NCBI RefSeq assembly: GCF_025947345.1 | Contig: NZ_CP110011.1 | Location: forward strand, 2,852,001 to 2,916,000 | Source: Flavobacterium sp. N502536 | Lineage (GTDB): Bacteria; Bacteroidota; Bacteroidia; Flavobacteriales; Flavobacteriaceae | Length of the DNA: 64,000 bases | Direction: 5' to 3' | Shown: positions 43,195 to 52,406 of the stretch, in pieces | How the letters are laid out: each line of letters starts with the position of its first letter | Position numbering within the stretch: position 1 is the first letter of the stretch | Program-made: the position numbers and the translations under genes | Notes under the pieces: generated by a model | Database searches by the model: none | Told to the model about the DNA's origin: nothing | The model's input: the letters and a program-made list of their open reading frames with translations, nothing else

Positions 43195-43785
43195 ATGAAA
43201 AATTTAATTGTTTACGCACATCCCAATTCAGCTAGTTTAAACCATTACTTCAAACAAATTGTTGTAGAAAACCTTGAGAAATCAGGGCAAGAAGTTATCG
43301 TACGCGATTTAAACGCCATCCATTTTAATCCGGTTTTATCCCTGGAGGATATGAGTGGGCAAAGAATGGGAGAAATCGCCGACGAGGTAAAAACAGAACA
43401 GGATTTTATCAGCTGGGCCGATCGTATTGTTTTTATTTACCCAATTTGGTGGACCGGAATGCCGGCGATCATGAAAGGGTATATCGATCGGGTTTTTAGT
43501 TATGGATTTGCCTATCGCTATGATCAGGGGATTCAAAAAGGGCTGTTGACCGGAAAACAAACCATCATAATCAATTCGCACGGGAAATCAAATGCAGAAT
43601 ACGAGTCCATCGGAATGGATAAAGCTTTGGCCTTAACCTCAGACTTCGGAATTTTCAGTTACTGCGGATTGGAAGTTCAAAAACATTTTTATTTTGATAA
43701 AGCCGACCGAGCTTCTGACGAAAATATTTCAGAATGGACCAACCAGCTTAAAGAAATGTTTCAGGAAAAGGTGGTATGTGGCTAA
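43195..43785 (+). CDS. NAD(P)H-dependent oxidoreductase, flavodoxin-like fold (quinone reductase-like)
   Basis: 196 residues. The N-terminus LIVYAHPNSASLNHYF begins the flavodoxin-like fold, and IYPIWWTGMPAIMKGYIDRVFSYGFAYRYD is the FMN/FAD-binding and dimer region of the KefF/MdaB/NQO1 group. It likely reduces quinones or electrophiles with two electrons using NAD(P)H. A textbook promoter and the AraC-type regulator upstream suggest inducible expression. A Crp/Fnr regulator follows. Confidence 0.9.
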   Translation: MKNLIVYAHPNSASLNHYFKQIVVENLEKSGQEVIVRDLNAIHFNPVLSLEDMSGQRMGEIADEVKTEQDFISWADRIVFIYPIWWTGMPAIMKGYIDRVFSYGFAYRYDQGIQKGLLTGKQTIIINSHGKSNAEYESIGMDKALALTSDFGIFSYCGLEVQKHFYFDKADRASDENISEWTNQLKEMFQEKVVCG

Positions 43786-43879
43786 TTTGCTATATTTCTA
43801 CATTAGAGCTGTTTAAGGCAATTTTTTTGAATAGTTTTAGTTATCTATTAAACCATTTCTTTCTAAAAACCCTGATACC

Positions 43880-44461
43880 ATGCAAAATGTAATTACAGAC
43901 CTGTCCCGCTTTATGGAATTTAATGAAACGGAAAGTATGGCCTTTAAGAACATACTTAAACTAAAGAAAGTCAAAAAAAACGAACATCTTTTAGTGGAAG
44001 GCGATGTTTGTAATTTTGGAGTTTTTATTGCTGAGGGCTGCATTCGGTATTATTACTCGCTTGATGGGGTTGAATCTACCGGAAACTTCTTTTTTGAAAA
44101 TGACTGGTACTCTGATTTTGAGAGTTTTTTATACAACAAACCTTCATTGCTGAATATCGAAGCTTTGGAAGATTGCGTGCTGTATTTGGCCTACAAACAT
44201 GATTTTGAAAAACTGGTTTCCGAATATCCGGTATTTAACTCTTTCCTGCGCATTATGATGGAAAGAACCATCAAAGGATTAACAGGCAGAAATATGGCAA
44301 TGTCTTTATTGTCGCATGAAGAACGTTATTTGCGGTTTGTAAAATACTGCCCGAAAGTAGTTGAGAGAGTTTCGTTAAAACACATCGCCAGTTATCTGGG
44401 AATTCAGCCCGAAAGTTTAAGTCGGATCAGAACCAGAATTACTTTGAACAGTAAATCTTAA
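43880..44461 (+). CDS. Crp/Fnr family transcriptional regulator
   Basis: 193 residues. A cyclic-nucleotide-binding-type beta-roll (about 25-120; KKNEHLLVEGDVCNFGVFIAEGCIRYYYSLDGVEST) precedes a C-terminal HTH (about 165-190; RVSLKHIASYLGIQPESLSRIRTRI). The typical iron-sulfur Cys cluster of Fnr is absent and the ligand is unknown. Such short Crp-like regulators are common in Flavobacteriia. It sits between the oxidoreductase and the TonB-dependent receptor genes, either of which might be a target. Confidence 0.9.
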   Translation: MQNVITDLSRFMEFNETESMAFKNILKLKKVKKNEHLLVEGDVCNFGVFIAEGCIRYYYSLDGVESTGNFFFENDWYSDFESFLYNKPSLLNIEALEDCVLYLAYKHDFEKLVSEYPVFNSFLRIMMERTIKGLTGRNMAMSLLSHEERYLRFVKYCPKVVERVSLKHIASYLGIQPESLSRIRTRITLNSKS

Positions 44462-44493
44462 CTCAAGTCAATTTTTAAGAAAATTCAGCTCTT

Positions 44494-44501
44494 TACTTTT
44501 G
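44494..44501 (+). promoter_or_regulatory. Candidate -7 promoter element for the TonB receptor
   Basis: TACTTTTG (TAnnTTTG), 27 nt before the ATG at 44529. Confidence 0.5.
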
Positions 44502-44528
44502 CTTTTATAACTGTAAAGCAAAATAAAA

Positions 44529-46904
44529 ATGAAAAGAATATTCTTGATTATTATAAGCCTTTTAGGGGTATTGAGCTATGCTCAGACGGGAACTGTAAAA
44601 GGAAAAATTATCGATAAGCAATCCGAAAAACCACTTATTGGAGTTGTCATTTTCCTGATAGGCGACGAGAAGAAAAATGCCACTTCAGATGCGGATGGTA
44701 ATTTTAAACTGGCGAATGTCCCTTTGGGGCGACAGAGTTTGAGTTTCAGCTTTCAAGGTTATGAAAACACTTCCGTTTCGGATCTTGATATCACCACAGG
44801 GAAAGATAATTTATTAACGGTTTCGATGATTGAAAAATTCAATACCCTTGACGAAATTATAGTGTCATCAGGCTCAAATAAAGCCAAACCGATTAACAAA
44901 ATGGCGCTAGTGTCGACCAAGCAGTTTACTACAGAAGAAGTCAATCGCTATGCAGGAGGAAGAAGCGATGTGGCACGTTTGGTTTCTAATTTTGCCGGAG
45001 TTTCTACCGGAGATGACAGCCGAAATGATATTGTGGTTCGTGGGAATTCGCCATCGGGAATGTTGTGGAGAATTGAAGGAATGCCGGTTCCAAGTCCAAA
45101 TCACTTCTCAACTTTGGGAACTACGGGAGGGCCCATTTCGGCACTGAATCCAAATCTTTTGGCCAATTCTGATTTTTTAACGTCAGCCTTTCCGGCGGAG
45201 TATGGAAATGCAATTGGAGGTGTTTTTGATCTGAGCTTCCGTAAAGGAAATCCCGATGATTACGAATACATGCTGAGTGCCGGTGCTTATCCCGGAGTCG
45301 AATTTATGGCAGAAGGTCCGCTTGGTAAAAAAGGAGGTTCGTTTGTAGCGGCTGCAAGATATGGCTTTGTTGGGGTTCTGGGAATAGCGGGAACAGATGC
45401 TCAGCCCAATTATAGAGACATCAGTTTTAATGTTGATTTGGGAAAAAGCAAAGCGGGTAATTTCTCTCTTTTTGGAATCTACGGAACGTCGGATATTGAT
45501 TTTCTGGGAGATAAAATAGACAAGGAAGATCCTTTTGCAGCTCAGGATGAAGATTCCTATGTAAAATCGGGATTTGCTTCGTTTGGTTTGAAACACAATC
45601 TGGACATTGGGACAAAATCGTATTTGAAAACCATTGTCGGTTTTTCAAATTCAAATAACTCCTACGAGAATTTCCGTTATTATGACTTCAATACAGCGGC
45701 AGAAAATCGTTTGCCTTTTACAGCTATCAATAACAATGAAAATAGAGTTACGTTCTCGACTTTATTCAATTCTAAAATCAATAAAAAGACAACTTTCAGA
45801 GCGGGTTTGCTATTTGAGAATTATACCCTAGATGCTAAAATGGCTACGCGTGACCGACAGCAGGACAATGATGGCGACGGTTATCCTGACTTTGTACAGC
45901 TAATAAACAACAACGGAAATTATAATGTTATTCAGCCCTTTGCTCAGGGGCAATTTCGTCTGACCGAAAAACTAACTTTTAATGCGGGGATACACGGGCA
46001 GTACTTCTCTATAAATAAAGAATTTGCTTTTGAACCCAGAGCGGCTCTGGCTTATGCCGTAAATCAGAGAAACACCATTAGTTTTGGTTACGGTTTGCAC
46101 CATCAAAGCGTTGCGGTTCCGATATTATTTCTGAATGAATTTGTAAACGGTAGTCAGGTTCAGACTAACAAGAATCTGGATTTGGTTCAAAGTCAGCATT
46201 ATGTTTTGGGCTATGATGTAAGGCTGGCCAGAAAATGGAGGGGAAAAGTAGAGCTTTATTATCAGGATATCAGCAAGGCAGGAGTACAGTCTTTTCCAAG
46301 CAGTTATTCGACCTTAACAGAAGGAGCCGATTTTGGTTATTCCATTGATAAAACGTCTCTGGTAAGTAAGGGAAGCGGATACAATCAAGGGATTGAATTT
46401 ACCCTCGAGAAATTCTTTAGTGAAGGTTATTATGCTTTGTTTACCACTTCGCTTTTTGAAAGTAAATATAAAGGAAGTGATGGTATCGAGCGAAACTCAC
46501 CTTTTAATAACGGATATATTGTTAACCTGTTGGGCGGAAAAGAATTTAGAATAGGGAAGGCAAAGAAAAATGTTTTTTCGATTGATACCAAATTCACAAC
46601 CGCCGGAGGACGTTATTACACACCCGTCGATCTGGTTGCTTCCAACAATGCGGGCTATGAAATTAGAGATGATGCAAATGCCTTTAGCAAACAGTATAAT
46701 CCTTATTTAAGGCTGGATGTTAAATTCGGAATTAAATTCAACAGCAAAACCAAGAAAAGATTTCATCAGTTTTACATCGACCTTCAAAACGTGACCAACC
46801 ATACCAATATTTTTACGAAGGAATACAACCGACTAACCAATAGTGTAAACCAAAAAGATCAAATTGGTTTTTCACCTGATTTTGGATATAAATTTCAATT
46901 TTAG
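44529..46904 (+). CDS. TonB-dependent receptor with carboxypeptidase-regulatory-like domain
   Basis: 791 residues. A signal peptide (about 1-18, ending SYAQT) is followed by a CarboxypepD_reg-like domain (about 20-105; GKIIDKQSEKPLIGVVIFLIGDEKKNATSD). The plug domain (about 115-225) has NDIVVRGNSPSGMLWRIEGMPVPSPNHF and the beta-barrel fills the rest to an aromatic C-terminus (FSPDFGYKFQF). It is an outer membrane receptor for TonB-powered uptake. No SusD partner is adjacent, so a carbohydrate substrate is not implied; the ligand is unknown. Confidence 0.92.
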   Translation: MKRIFLIIISLLGVLSYAQTGTVKGKIIDKQSEKPLIGVVIFLIGDEKKNATSDADGNFKLANVPLGRQSLSFSFQGYENTSVSDLDITTGKDNLLTVSMIEKFNTLDEIIVSSGSNKAKPINKMALVSTKQFTTEEVNRYAGGRSDVARLVSNFAGVSTGDDSRNDIVVRGNSPSGMLWRIEGMPVPSPNHFSTLGTTGGPISALNPNLLANSDFLTSAFPAEYGNAIGGVFDLSFRKGNPDDYEYMLSAGAYPGVEFMAEGPLGKKGGSFVAAARYGFVGVLGIAGTDAQPNYRDISFNVDLGKSKAGNFSLFGIYGTSDIDFLGDKIDKEDPFAAQDEDSYVKSGFASFGLKHNLDIGTKSYLKTIVGFSNSNNSYENFRYYDFNTAAENRLPFTAINNNENRVTFSTLFNSKINKKTTFRAGLLFENYTLDAKMATRDRQQDNDGDGYPDFVQLINNNGNYNVIQPFAQGQFRLTEKLTFNAGIHGQYFSINKEFAFEPRAALAYAVNQRNTISFGYGLHHQSVAVPILFLNEFVNGSQVQTNKNLDLVQSQHYVLGYDVRLARKWRGKVELYYQDISKAGVQSFPSSYSTLTEGADFGYSIDKTSLVSKGSGYNQGIEFTLEKFFSEGYYALFTTSLFESKYKGSDGIERNSPFNNGYIVNLLGGKEFRIGKAKKNVFSIDTKFTTAGGRYYTPVDLVASNNAGYEIRDDANAFSKQYNPYLRLDVKFGIKFNSKTKKRFHQFYIDLQNVTNHTNIFTKEYNRLTNSVNQKDQIGFSPDFGYKFQF

Positions 46905-46920
46905 TTTTTACATAAAAAGA

Positions 46921-46972
46921 AAACAACAAATGAAAACAATATAGGAATCTTCCGTTTTCATTTGTTGTTTTT
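46921..46972. terminator. Bidirectional terminator between TonB receptor and OmpA lipoprotein
   Basis: A perfect 17-bp stem (AAACAACAAATGAAAAC at 46921-46937; GTTTTCATTTGTTGTTT at 46954-46970) encloses a 16-nt loop with an inner GGAA/TTCC. The second arm runs into T on the plus strand. Confidence 0.85.
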
Positions 46973-47047
46973 AAACCATCTGCTTCTGATCTAAATCAGT
47001 TGGATGATTTTGTATTAGATATCGCAAATTAAAACTTTTAGGGGGTA

Positions 47048-48058
47048 TTACAGTTTTACAATTTCTACCCTGCGATTTTTTGCTTTGTTCTCTTCACTGG
47101 TATTATCGGCAATAGGTTTATCAGAACCCCAACCTTTTGTTTGCAATCTGGATACATTTATTCCCTTAGCGATTAAAGCCGTTTTTACAGCATTTGCTCT
47201 TTCTTCCGAAAGTTTTTTGTTTTGTGCAGCAACCCCGGTATTATCGGTATGACCTTCAATCGCAATTTTAAGACCGGTATTCGCAGTTAATAATTTCTGA
47301 ATTTCATCAATTATAGGAGAAGATTCTGTTTTTATAGTAGCTTTATTGGTGTCGAAATTAATGTACAGCGCAATGTGTCCTTTAGAATCAAGTTCTTTCT
47401 TCATTTCATCTGCTTTGGTAAGCGAGGCCGTCATTTTAAAAGGTTTTGTTTCCAGTATCATCCATCCGGCCGATACAGCATCGTCACCAGGAGTAAGCTG
47501 TACCCAAATATTTCTGTCCGCACGTCGAATAAGATAGGTCGTGGTAATTGCATTGGCTATAAAACCATAGCCGTTCATGTATTTAACACGGTTGTTATCC
47601 GGAATGGTATGCGAGGAATCAGCGGGAACTTTCATTTCAGATACTTTTACCCCATCAACACTTTTAATTAACTCGTCTAGATTTTTTGCTACTTCAAGAT
47701 CACTGTATGATTTTCCTTCTTTTGCAGTAATTCTGGCGTAGAACATTTTTCCTTCCGGTTTTTCAAAATGGTCTTTTACCCAAAAATAAGCAACGTCGTA
47801 ATCTGCTGTGTTATTCTTTGGAGTGCCTTCGTAATTTTCAGGCAGGTTAAAGTAAGGGAAAGCACCAAGAGGTTTGTCTGAAACCGGGATAGCATTACTG
47901 TCGAATTTATTTACTGCTCCTGCTTCCGAAGGGGTTTGAGTAGTTGGGGTCGATACAAGCGAATCAGTGTTATCTGTCACATCATTCTGCTTTTTGTTAG
48001 AATTGCATGCCAGGGTGAGACACGCAATTAGAGATAATGTTAAAAATTTGATTTTCAT
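47048..48058 (-). CDS. OmpA family lipoprotein
   Basis: 336 residues from the ATG at 48058: signal MKIKFLTLSLIACLTLAC with a lipobox (Cys18), a Thr/Pro-rich linker, a beta-rich middle domain (about 60-230) and a C-terminal OmpA peptidoglycan-binding domain (about 235-336). The OmpA domain shows IEGHTDNTGVAAQNKKLSEERANAV and NRRVEIVKL. It likely links the outer membrane to peptidoglycan. The frame stays open to 48127, but the added residues lie before the signal peptide and overlap the -7 element at 48082-48089, so the shorter start is used. Confidence 0.9.
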   Translation of the reverse strand: MKIKFLTLSLIACLTLACNSNKKQNDVTDNTDSLVSTPTTQTPSEAGAVNKFDSNAIPVSDKPLGAFPYFNLPENYEGTPKNNTADYDVAYFWVKDHFEKPEGKMFYARITAKEGKSYSDLEVAKNLDELIKSVDGVKVSEMKVPADSSHTIPDNNRVKYMNGYGFIANAITTTYLIRRADRNIWVQLTPGDDAVSAGWMILETKPFKMTASLTKADEMKKELDSKGHIALYINFDTNKATIKTESSPIIDEIQKLLTANTGLKIAIEGHTDNTGVAAQNKKLSEERANAVKTALIAKGINVSRLQTKGWGSDKPIADNTSEENKAKNRRVEIVKL

Positions 48059-48081
48059 GTGGTTAGTTTTGTGTTGGAAAT

Positions 48082-48089
48082 CAAAGATA
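48082..48089 (-). promoter_or_regulatory. Candidate -7 promoter element for the OmpA lipoprotein
   Basis: The minus strand reads TATCTTTG, 23 nt before the chosen ATG and inside the longer open frame, so it supports the shorter start. Confidence 0.5.
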
Positions 48090-48251
48090 ACAAAGCGAAG
48101 AGATTTTAACAAAAAAAAATGACCCAATTTAATCCGTTTTTTTTGAGTTACTATTTTGAAAAAGTGATCGTTAGTATTGGTTTTATCTTTGTGTTTTGAC
48201 GTGTTGAGCAGTAATTTGTTGGTGTCTGGCTAAAATTAGGATGCCGTTCCT

Positions 48252-48908
48252 TTAAAACAATTCCAATTGAGTAGGCAGTAATCTGAAGGACATACGGTGG
48301 TACTTTGTCGTGCCATACTTTTTAATAGCCTCGCGGTGTTCTTTTGTTGGATAACCTTTATTTTTTTTCCAGTTGTACATTGGAAATTCTTCATGAATGA
48401 GATCCATGTATTCATCACGATAGGTTTTCGCAAGAACAGAAGCCGCAGCAATACTTAAAAATTTCGCATCTCCTTTTATGATACTTTGATTAGGGATCGA
48501 TTTTAGCAATTCGATTTCAGCTGTGGTAAATTGTTTCCCAACGGTATTCTTAAGCCCCAGTTTTGCATTCAGCGAACGGTTTCCATCAACAATAATAAAT
48601 TCAGGTGTAGGATTTAACTTCAAAACACATTCCTGCATTCCTTTCATCGAAGCATTTAGGATGTTTATTTCGTCGATTTCGTCAGGAAGTAAATGGGTAA
48701 CGGCAAAACAAACGGCTTGTTCTTCTATAACAGGTTTTAACAGGGATCTTGTTTTTTCAGACAATTGTTTACTGTCGTTTAGAATCTGGTTTTCAAAATC
48801 AGCTGGTAAAATTACGGCTGCTGCAGTTACAGGACCTGCCAAACATCCCCGACCTGCTTCGTCAGTTCCGGTTTCTAAAAGGTATTTTGAAAAATTTTTT
48901 TGAAGCAT
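48252..48908 (-). CDS. rnhB: Ribonuclease HII
   Basis: 218 residues from the ATG at 48908. It cuts RNA in RNA-DNA hybrids, including single ribonucleotides. The catalytic Asp16-Glu17 lie in [14 protein letters not shown]. Further motifs are [38 protein letters not shown] and the Glu/His-containing [15 protein letters not shown]. The frame is open to 48962, but the -7 element at 48932-48939 lies inside that extension. Confidence 0.95.
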   Translation of the reverse strand: MLQKNFSKYLLETGTDEAGRGCLAGPVTAAAVILPADFENQILNDSKQLSEKTRSLLKPVIEEQAVCFAVTHLLPDEIDEINILNASMKGMQECVLKLNPTPEFIIVDGNRSLNAKLGLKNTVGKQFTTAEIELLKSIPNQSIIKGDAKFLSIAAASVLAKTYRDEYMDLIHEEFPMYNWKKNKGYPTKEHREAIKKYGTTKYHRMSFRLLPTQLELF

Positions 48909-48931
48909 TTTGTATTTTTTTATAGTAAGAT

Positions 48932-48939
48932 CAAAAATA
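48932..48939 (-). promoter_or_regulatory. Candidate -7 promoter element for rnhB
   Basis: The minus strand reads TATTTTTG, 23 nt before the chosen ATG. Confidence 0.5.
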
Positions 48940-48962
48940 TTACAATTTTTTGTGAATAGCAT

Positions 48963-49293
48963 TTAAAATCTTTTTTTAAAAATAGGCTGAATTTATGGAA
49001 AAGATAAAAAAAAAGGCAATAAAAACGATGTTCGCAAAAGCAGATACCGTTTTTTAACAGCTTTGTTTATTTGCGGGCTTAATTGTTAAAAGCCTGTTAA
49101 GTGTCAAATTTACATAAATCTATATTTTTAATAAAAATTAAGGAATATTGCTATTAAAAAGTATGAAATCTAAACAAATTGTGACGGATGTTAATAGATG
49201 TTTAGGAATTTAGATTAAAATTAAGTTAAAAACTTTTGGAGTTTTAAGAAATAATTAAGATGTTTGCGCCATACTAATTCAAAATAAATTAAA
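48963..49293. other. 331-bp divergent intergenic region (rnhB / SusC)
   Basis: It contains a candidate rightward promoter near 49236-49266. The rest is AT-rich with A and T runs; no gene or clear repeat is seen. Confidence 0.5.
49236..49266 (+). promoter_or_regulatory. Candidate promoter of the SusC/SusD operon
   Basis: TTG at 49236-49238, a 20-nt spacer, then GATGTTTG at 49259-49266 (one mismatch to TAnnTTTG), 27 nt before the SusC start. Confidence 0.4.
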
Positions 49294-52200
49294 ATGAAAT
49301 TAAAATTTAAATGGATTTTTACGCTGGTTGTGGCGTTATCTATGCAGTTTTCTTTTGCTCAGGAGAGAACTGTGACTGGAAAGGTCTCTGATAAAACAGG
49401 GGTTATTCCGGGAGTAAATGTTCTTGTGAAAGGATCAAAAGTAAGTACTCAAACTGATTTTGACGGTAGTTATTCTATCAAGGCAAAGACAGGTGATGTG
49501 TTAGTTTTTTCATATGTAGGTATGAATAATAAACAAGCAACTGTTGGTTCTTCAAATTCAGTAAATGTTGTATTAGAGTCAGAGGCTCAATTAATGAATG
49601 AGGTTGTAGTTGTAGGTTACGGTGTTCAAAAGAGAAAGGAAGTAACCGGTTCGATCTCAAAAATTGCAGGAAGCGACATTTCTAATCTTGTAACTCCGAG
49701 TGTTGAAGGACTTTTGGCAGGTAGAGCGACGGGAGTTCAGGTATTAAACAATACCGGGCTTATTGGTGCTGCGCCAAAAATCAGAATTAGAGGTATCGGA
49801 TCTATTTCTGGTAGTACAGAGCCATTAATTGTTGTTGATGGTATTCCAATTTATTCTGGTGATATCGGAGGGGTTTCTTCTACAAATGGTTTAGCAGATA
49901 TCAATCCGGATGATATAGAATCTTTTGATATTTTAAAAGATGGTGCTGCAACTGCTATCTACGGTTCCAGAGCAGCAAATGGAGTTGTTTTGATCACTAC
50001 TAAGAGTGGAAAGAAAGGTACTCTTAAAGTTTCTTATTCAAGTGTTTTTGGTGTTGCAAGTGCTGCTAAAAAATATGATTTGTTAGGGACTCCTGATTTT
50101 CTGGTTATTTCTAATGAAAAAAGAACCAACAGAGGACAAGCTCCTTGGGCTGTTGGAGATACTTACAATACAGATTGGCAAGGTGCTGTGTTAAGAAATG
50201 CGCCTCAAATGACGCATAATCTTAATTTCAGTGGAGGTTCTGATAAAACAAAGTACTATTTATCTTTAGGACTTACTGATTTAGATGGTATCAATTTATC
50301 TAATAGTATGAAAAAGTATTCGATTAGAGCTAATATTGATCAGGATGTCAACAGATGGTTTAGTTTTGGTACAAATTTTAATGTAAACAGAACGGAGTAT
50401 AAAGGTTTGAATAGTGCTGCAAGCAGTTTATCAGGTAACTTTTTTAATACGATCAGACAGTTGCCAAATACGCCTATTTACGATGCTCTTGATCCAACAG
50501 GATACAATCTTTCGTCAAATAATGCAACCGTTGGGCAGTGGGATAATTTAGCTCCGGTAGGAGATAATATTACCAATATTATTTATGCATTGGATCATAA
50601 TAAATATGAATCAACAACAACGAGAATAATTGCAAGTGTTTTTGCAAATGCAAAGATTACTTCTGATTTAAGCTATAAATTGCAGGTAAGTGCGGATAAT
50701 GCATCAACAGATGGTTACCGATACTGGAATCCTGTGCACGGAGACGGACGTTCATCAAATGGTAGTGTATATCAGGACAATACGAATCTTATGAGATGGA
50801 ACTGGCAGAATATTTTGAACTACAAGCACACTTTTGCTGAAGATCATAATCTTGGAGTAACAGGTGTTGCTGAATATCAAAAATCTAAAACTAAGATTTT
50901 TTGGGGGTCAGGAAGTGATATTATAAGTGATTTCTTTGATAAAAATTTAGTAAGTAATACTTATAACACAAGAGATTCTGGTGGTGGTGTTACCGAAAAA
51001 GGTATTATGTCTTATTTAGGGCGTGTTACTTATAACTACAAAGAGAAATATTTTATTCAGGGATCCCTTAGACGTGACGGAATTTCTCAGTTTGAAAAAG
51101 ATGTTAGATACCATAATTTCCCTGGAGTTTCTGCAGGTTGGACCGTTTCTAAAGAAAGTTTCATGGAAGGAATTAGCAATACAGTTTCTGATTTGAAATT
51201 TAGAGGTTCTTATTCTCAGGTTGGTAATGTTGAGGTTTTGGATGGAGCTTCTTATCCTTCAAAAGATCTTACAATTGGTTCTCCATATGGTTCTTCTAAT
51301 GGTATTGGTTACTGGCAATTTGGGAATCCTTTATTAGAATGGGAAACTTCAACTAAAGTTGATTTTGGTGTAGATTTAGGATTACTTAACAATCGTTTGA
51401 CATTAAGCTTCGATTATTTTAAAAATAACATCGACAATTTAGTTTTGGCGGCACCACAACCTCCATCCATTGGTATTCCTAATAATACGGTTAATCAAAA
51501 TGTTGGTAAAATGTACAATCAGGGATATGAGTTTGCTGCTACATTTAAGGCAATTAATAATGCAAACTTTAAATGGGATATCTCTTCTAATTTAACGCTT
51601 GCTAAGAATAAAGTTACTGCATTGTATCAAGGACAGCCAATCATAGGGGGGTCATCTACAGATACAAGCATTGCTCCAAATATCATTATTCAGCAAGGAG
51701 AATCAGTTAACTCTTTATATGGATTTAAATATTGGGGAGTTAATAAAGCAAACGGTAACCCGGTGTATTACAAAGCAGACGGTAGTTTAGTACAAGGAAA
51801 CTTGCCAGGTGTTACCTATTCTGTTTTTGATCCAAATAATCCGGCAGCGACAGGTGCAGCAGCATCATTGACTAGTTCTGATAGAACTATTTTAGGGAAT
51901 ACGTTGCCAACTTATTACGGATCTGTTAGTTCTACGATGAAGTATAAAAATCTTGATTTTGGTTTTATGTTCAGATTTAGTGGAGGGAATAAAATTTTTA
52001 ATTCCACTAGAAGAGAGTTGATGAACCAAAACTTTAACAACAACGGAACAGAAATTTTAGGAAGATGGCAAAGTGTTGACAATCCGGGAGACGGATGGAC
52101 ACCAAGATTATATGCAGGAACAAATACTTCAACAAATCTTAGTGGAAGCGCAAGTACCCGTTTTGTTGAAAAAGGCGATTTTATTTCACTTGATAATATT

Positions 52201-52398
52201 AGTATTGGTTACACACTGCCTAAAATGTTGCTAGATAAAATTAAGGTAGATAACTTCAGGCTATTTGTTCAAGCGCAAAATATTTGGCTGATTTCAGATT
52301 ACAAAGGTTTGAATCCTGAGATGGAAACATCTGGAGTAGATATTAATGGAACACCACGTTCAAAAGTGATCTCAGTTGGATTAAATGTAAGTTTATAA
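49294..52398 (+). CDS. SusC/RagA family TonB-linked outer membrane protein
   Basis: 1034 residues. A signal peptide (about 1-22, ending FAQE) is followed by a CarboxypepD_reg-like domain (about 24-95; TGKVSDKTGVIPGVNVLVKGSKVST) and the SusC signature with plug (VVVGYGVQKRKEVTGSIS, IRIRGIGSISGSTEPLIVVDGIPI, DILKDGAATAIYGSRAANGVVLITTK). A 22-strand type barrel runs to the end. With the SusD-like lipoprotein encoded 8 nt later it should form a lidded import pore for oligosaccharides or peptides. No CAZyme or peptidase gene is adjacent, so the substrate is open. Confidence 0.95.
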   Translation: MKLKFKWIFTLVVALSMQFSFAQERTVTGKVSDKTGVIPGVNVLVKGSKVSTQTDFDGSYSIKAKTGDVLVFSYVGMNNKQATVGSSNSVNVVLESEAQLMNEVVVVGYGVQKRKEVTGSISKIAGSDISNLVTPSVEGLLAGRATGVQVLNNTGLIGAAPKIRIRGIGSISGSTEPLIVVDGIPIYSGDIGGVSSTNGLADINPDDIESFDILKDGAATAIYGSRAANGVVLITTKSGKKGTLKVSYSSVFGVASAAKKYDLLGTPDFLVISNEKRTNRGQAPWAVGDTYNTDWQGAVLRNAPQMTHNLNFSGGSDKTKYYLSLGLTDLDGINLSNSMKKYSIRANIDQDVNRWFSFGTNFNVNRTEYKGLNSAASSLSGNFFNTIRQLPNTPIYDALDPTGYNLSSNNATVGQWDNLAPVGDNITNIIYALDHNKYESTTTRIIASVFANAKITSDLSYKLQVSADNASTDGYRYWNPVHGDGRSSNGSVYQDNTNLMRWNWQNILNYKHTFAEDHNLGVTGVAEYQKSKTKIFWGSGSDIISDFFDKNLVSNTYNTRDSGGGVTEKGIMSYLGRVTYNYKEKYFIQGSLRRDGISQFEKDVRYHNFPGVSAGWTVSKESFMEGISNTVSDLKFRGSYSQVGNVEVLDGASYPSKDLTIGSPYGSSNGIGYWQFGNPLLEWETSTKVDFGVDLGLLNNRLTLSFDYFKNNIDNLVLAAPQPPSIGIPNNTVNQNVGKMYNQGYEFAATFKAINNANFKWDISSNLTLAKNKVTALYQGQPIIGGSSTDTSIAPNIIIQQGESVNSLYGFKYWGVNKANGNPVYYKADGSLVQGNLPGVTYSVFDPNNPAATGAAASLTSSDRTILGNTLPTYYGSVSSTMKYKNLDFGFMFRFSGGNKIFNSTRRELMNQNFNNNGTEILGRWQSVDNPGDGWTPRLYAGTNTSTNLSGSASTRFVEKGDFISLDNISIGYTLPKMLLDKIKVDNFRLFVQAQNIWLISDYKGLNPEMETSGVDINGTPRSKVISVGLNVSL

Positions 52399-52406
52399 TA
52401 AGTACT

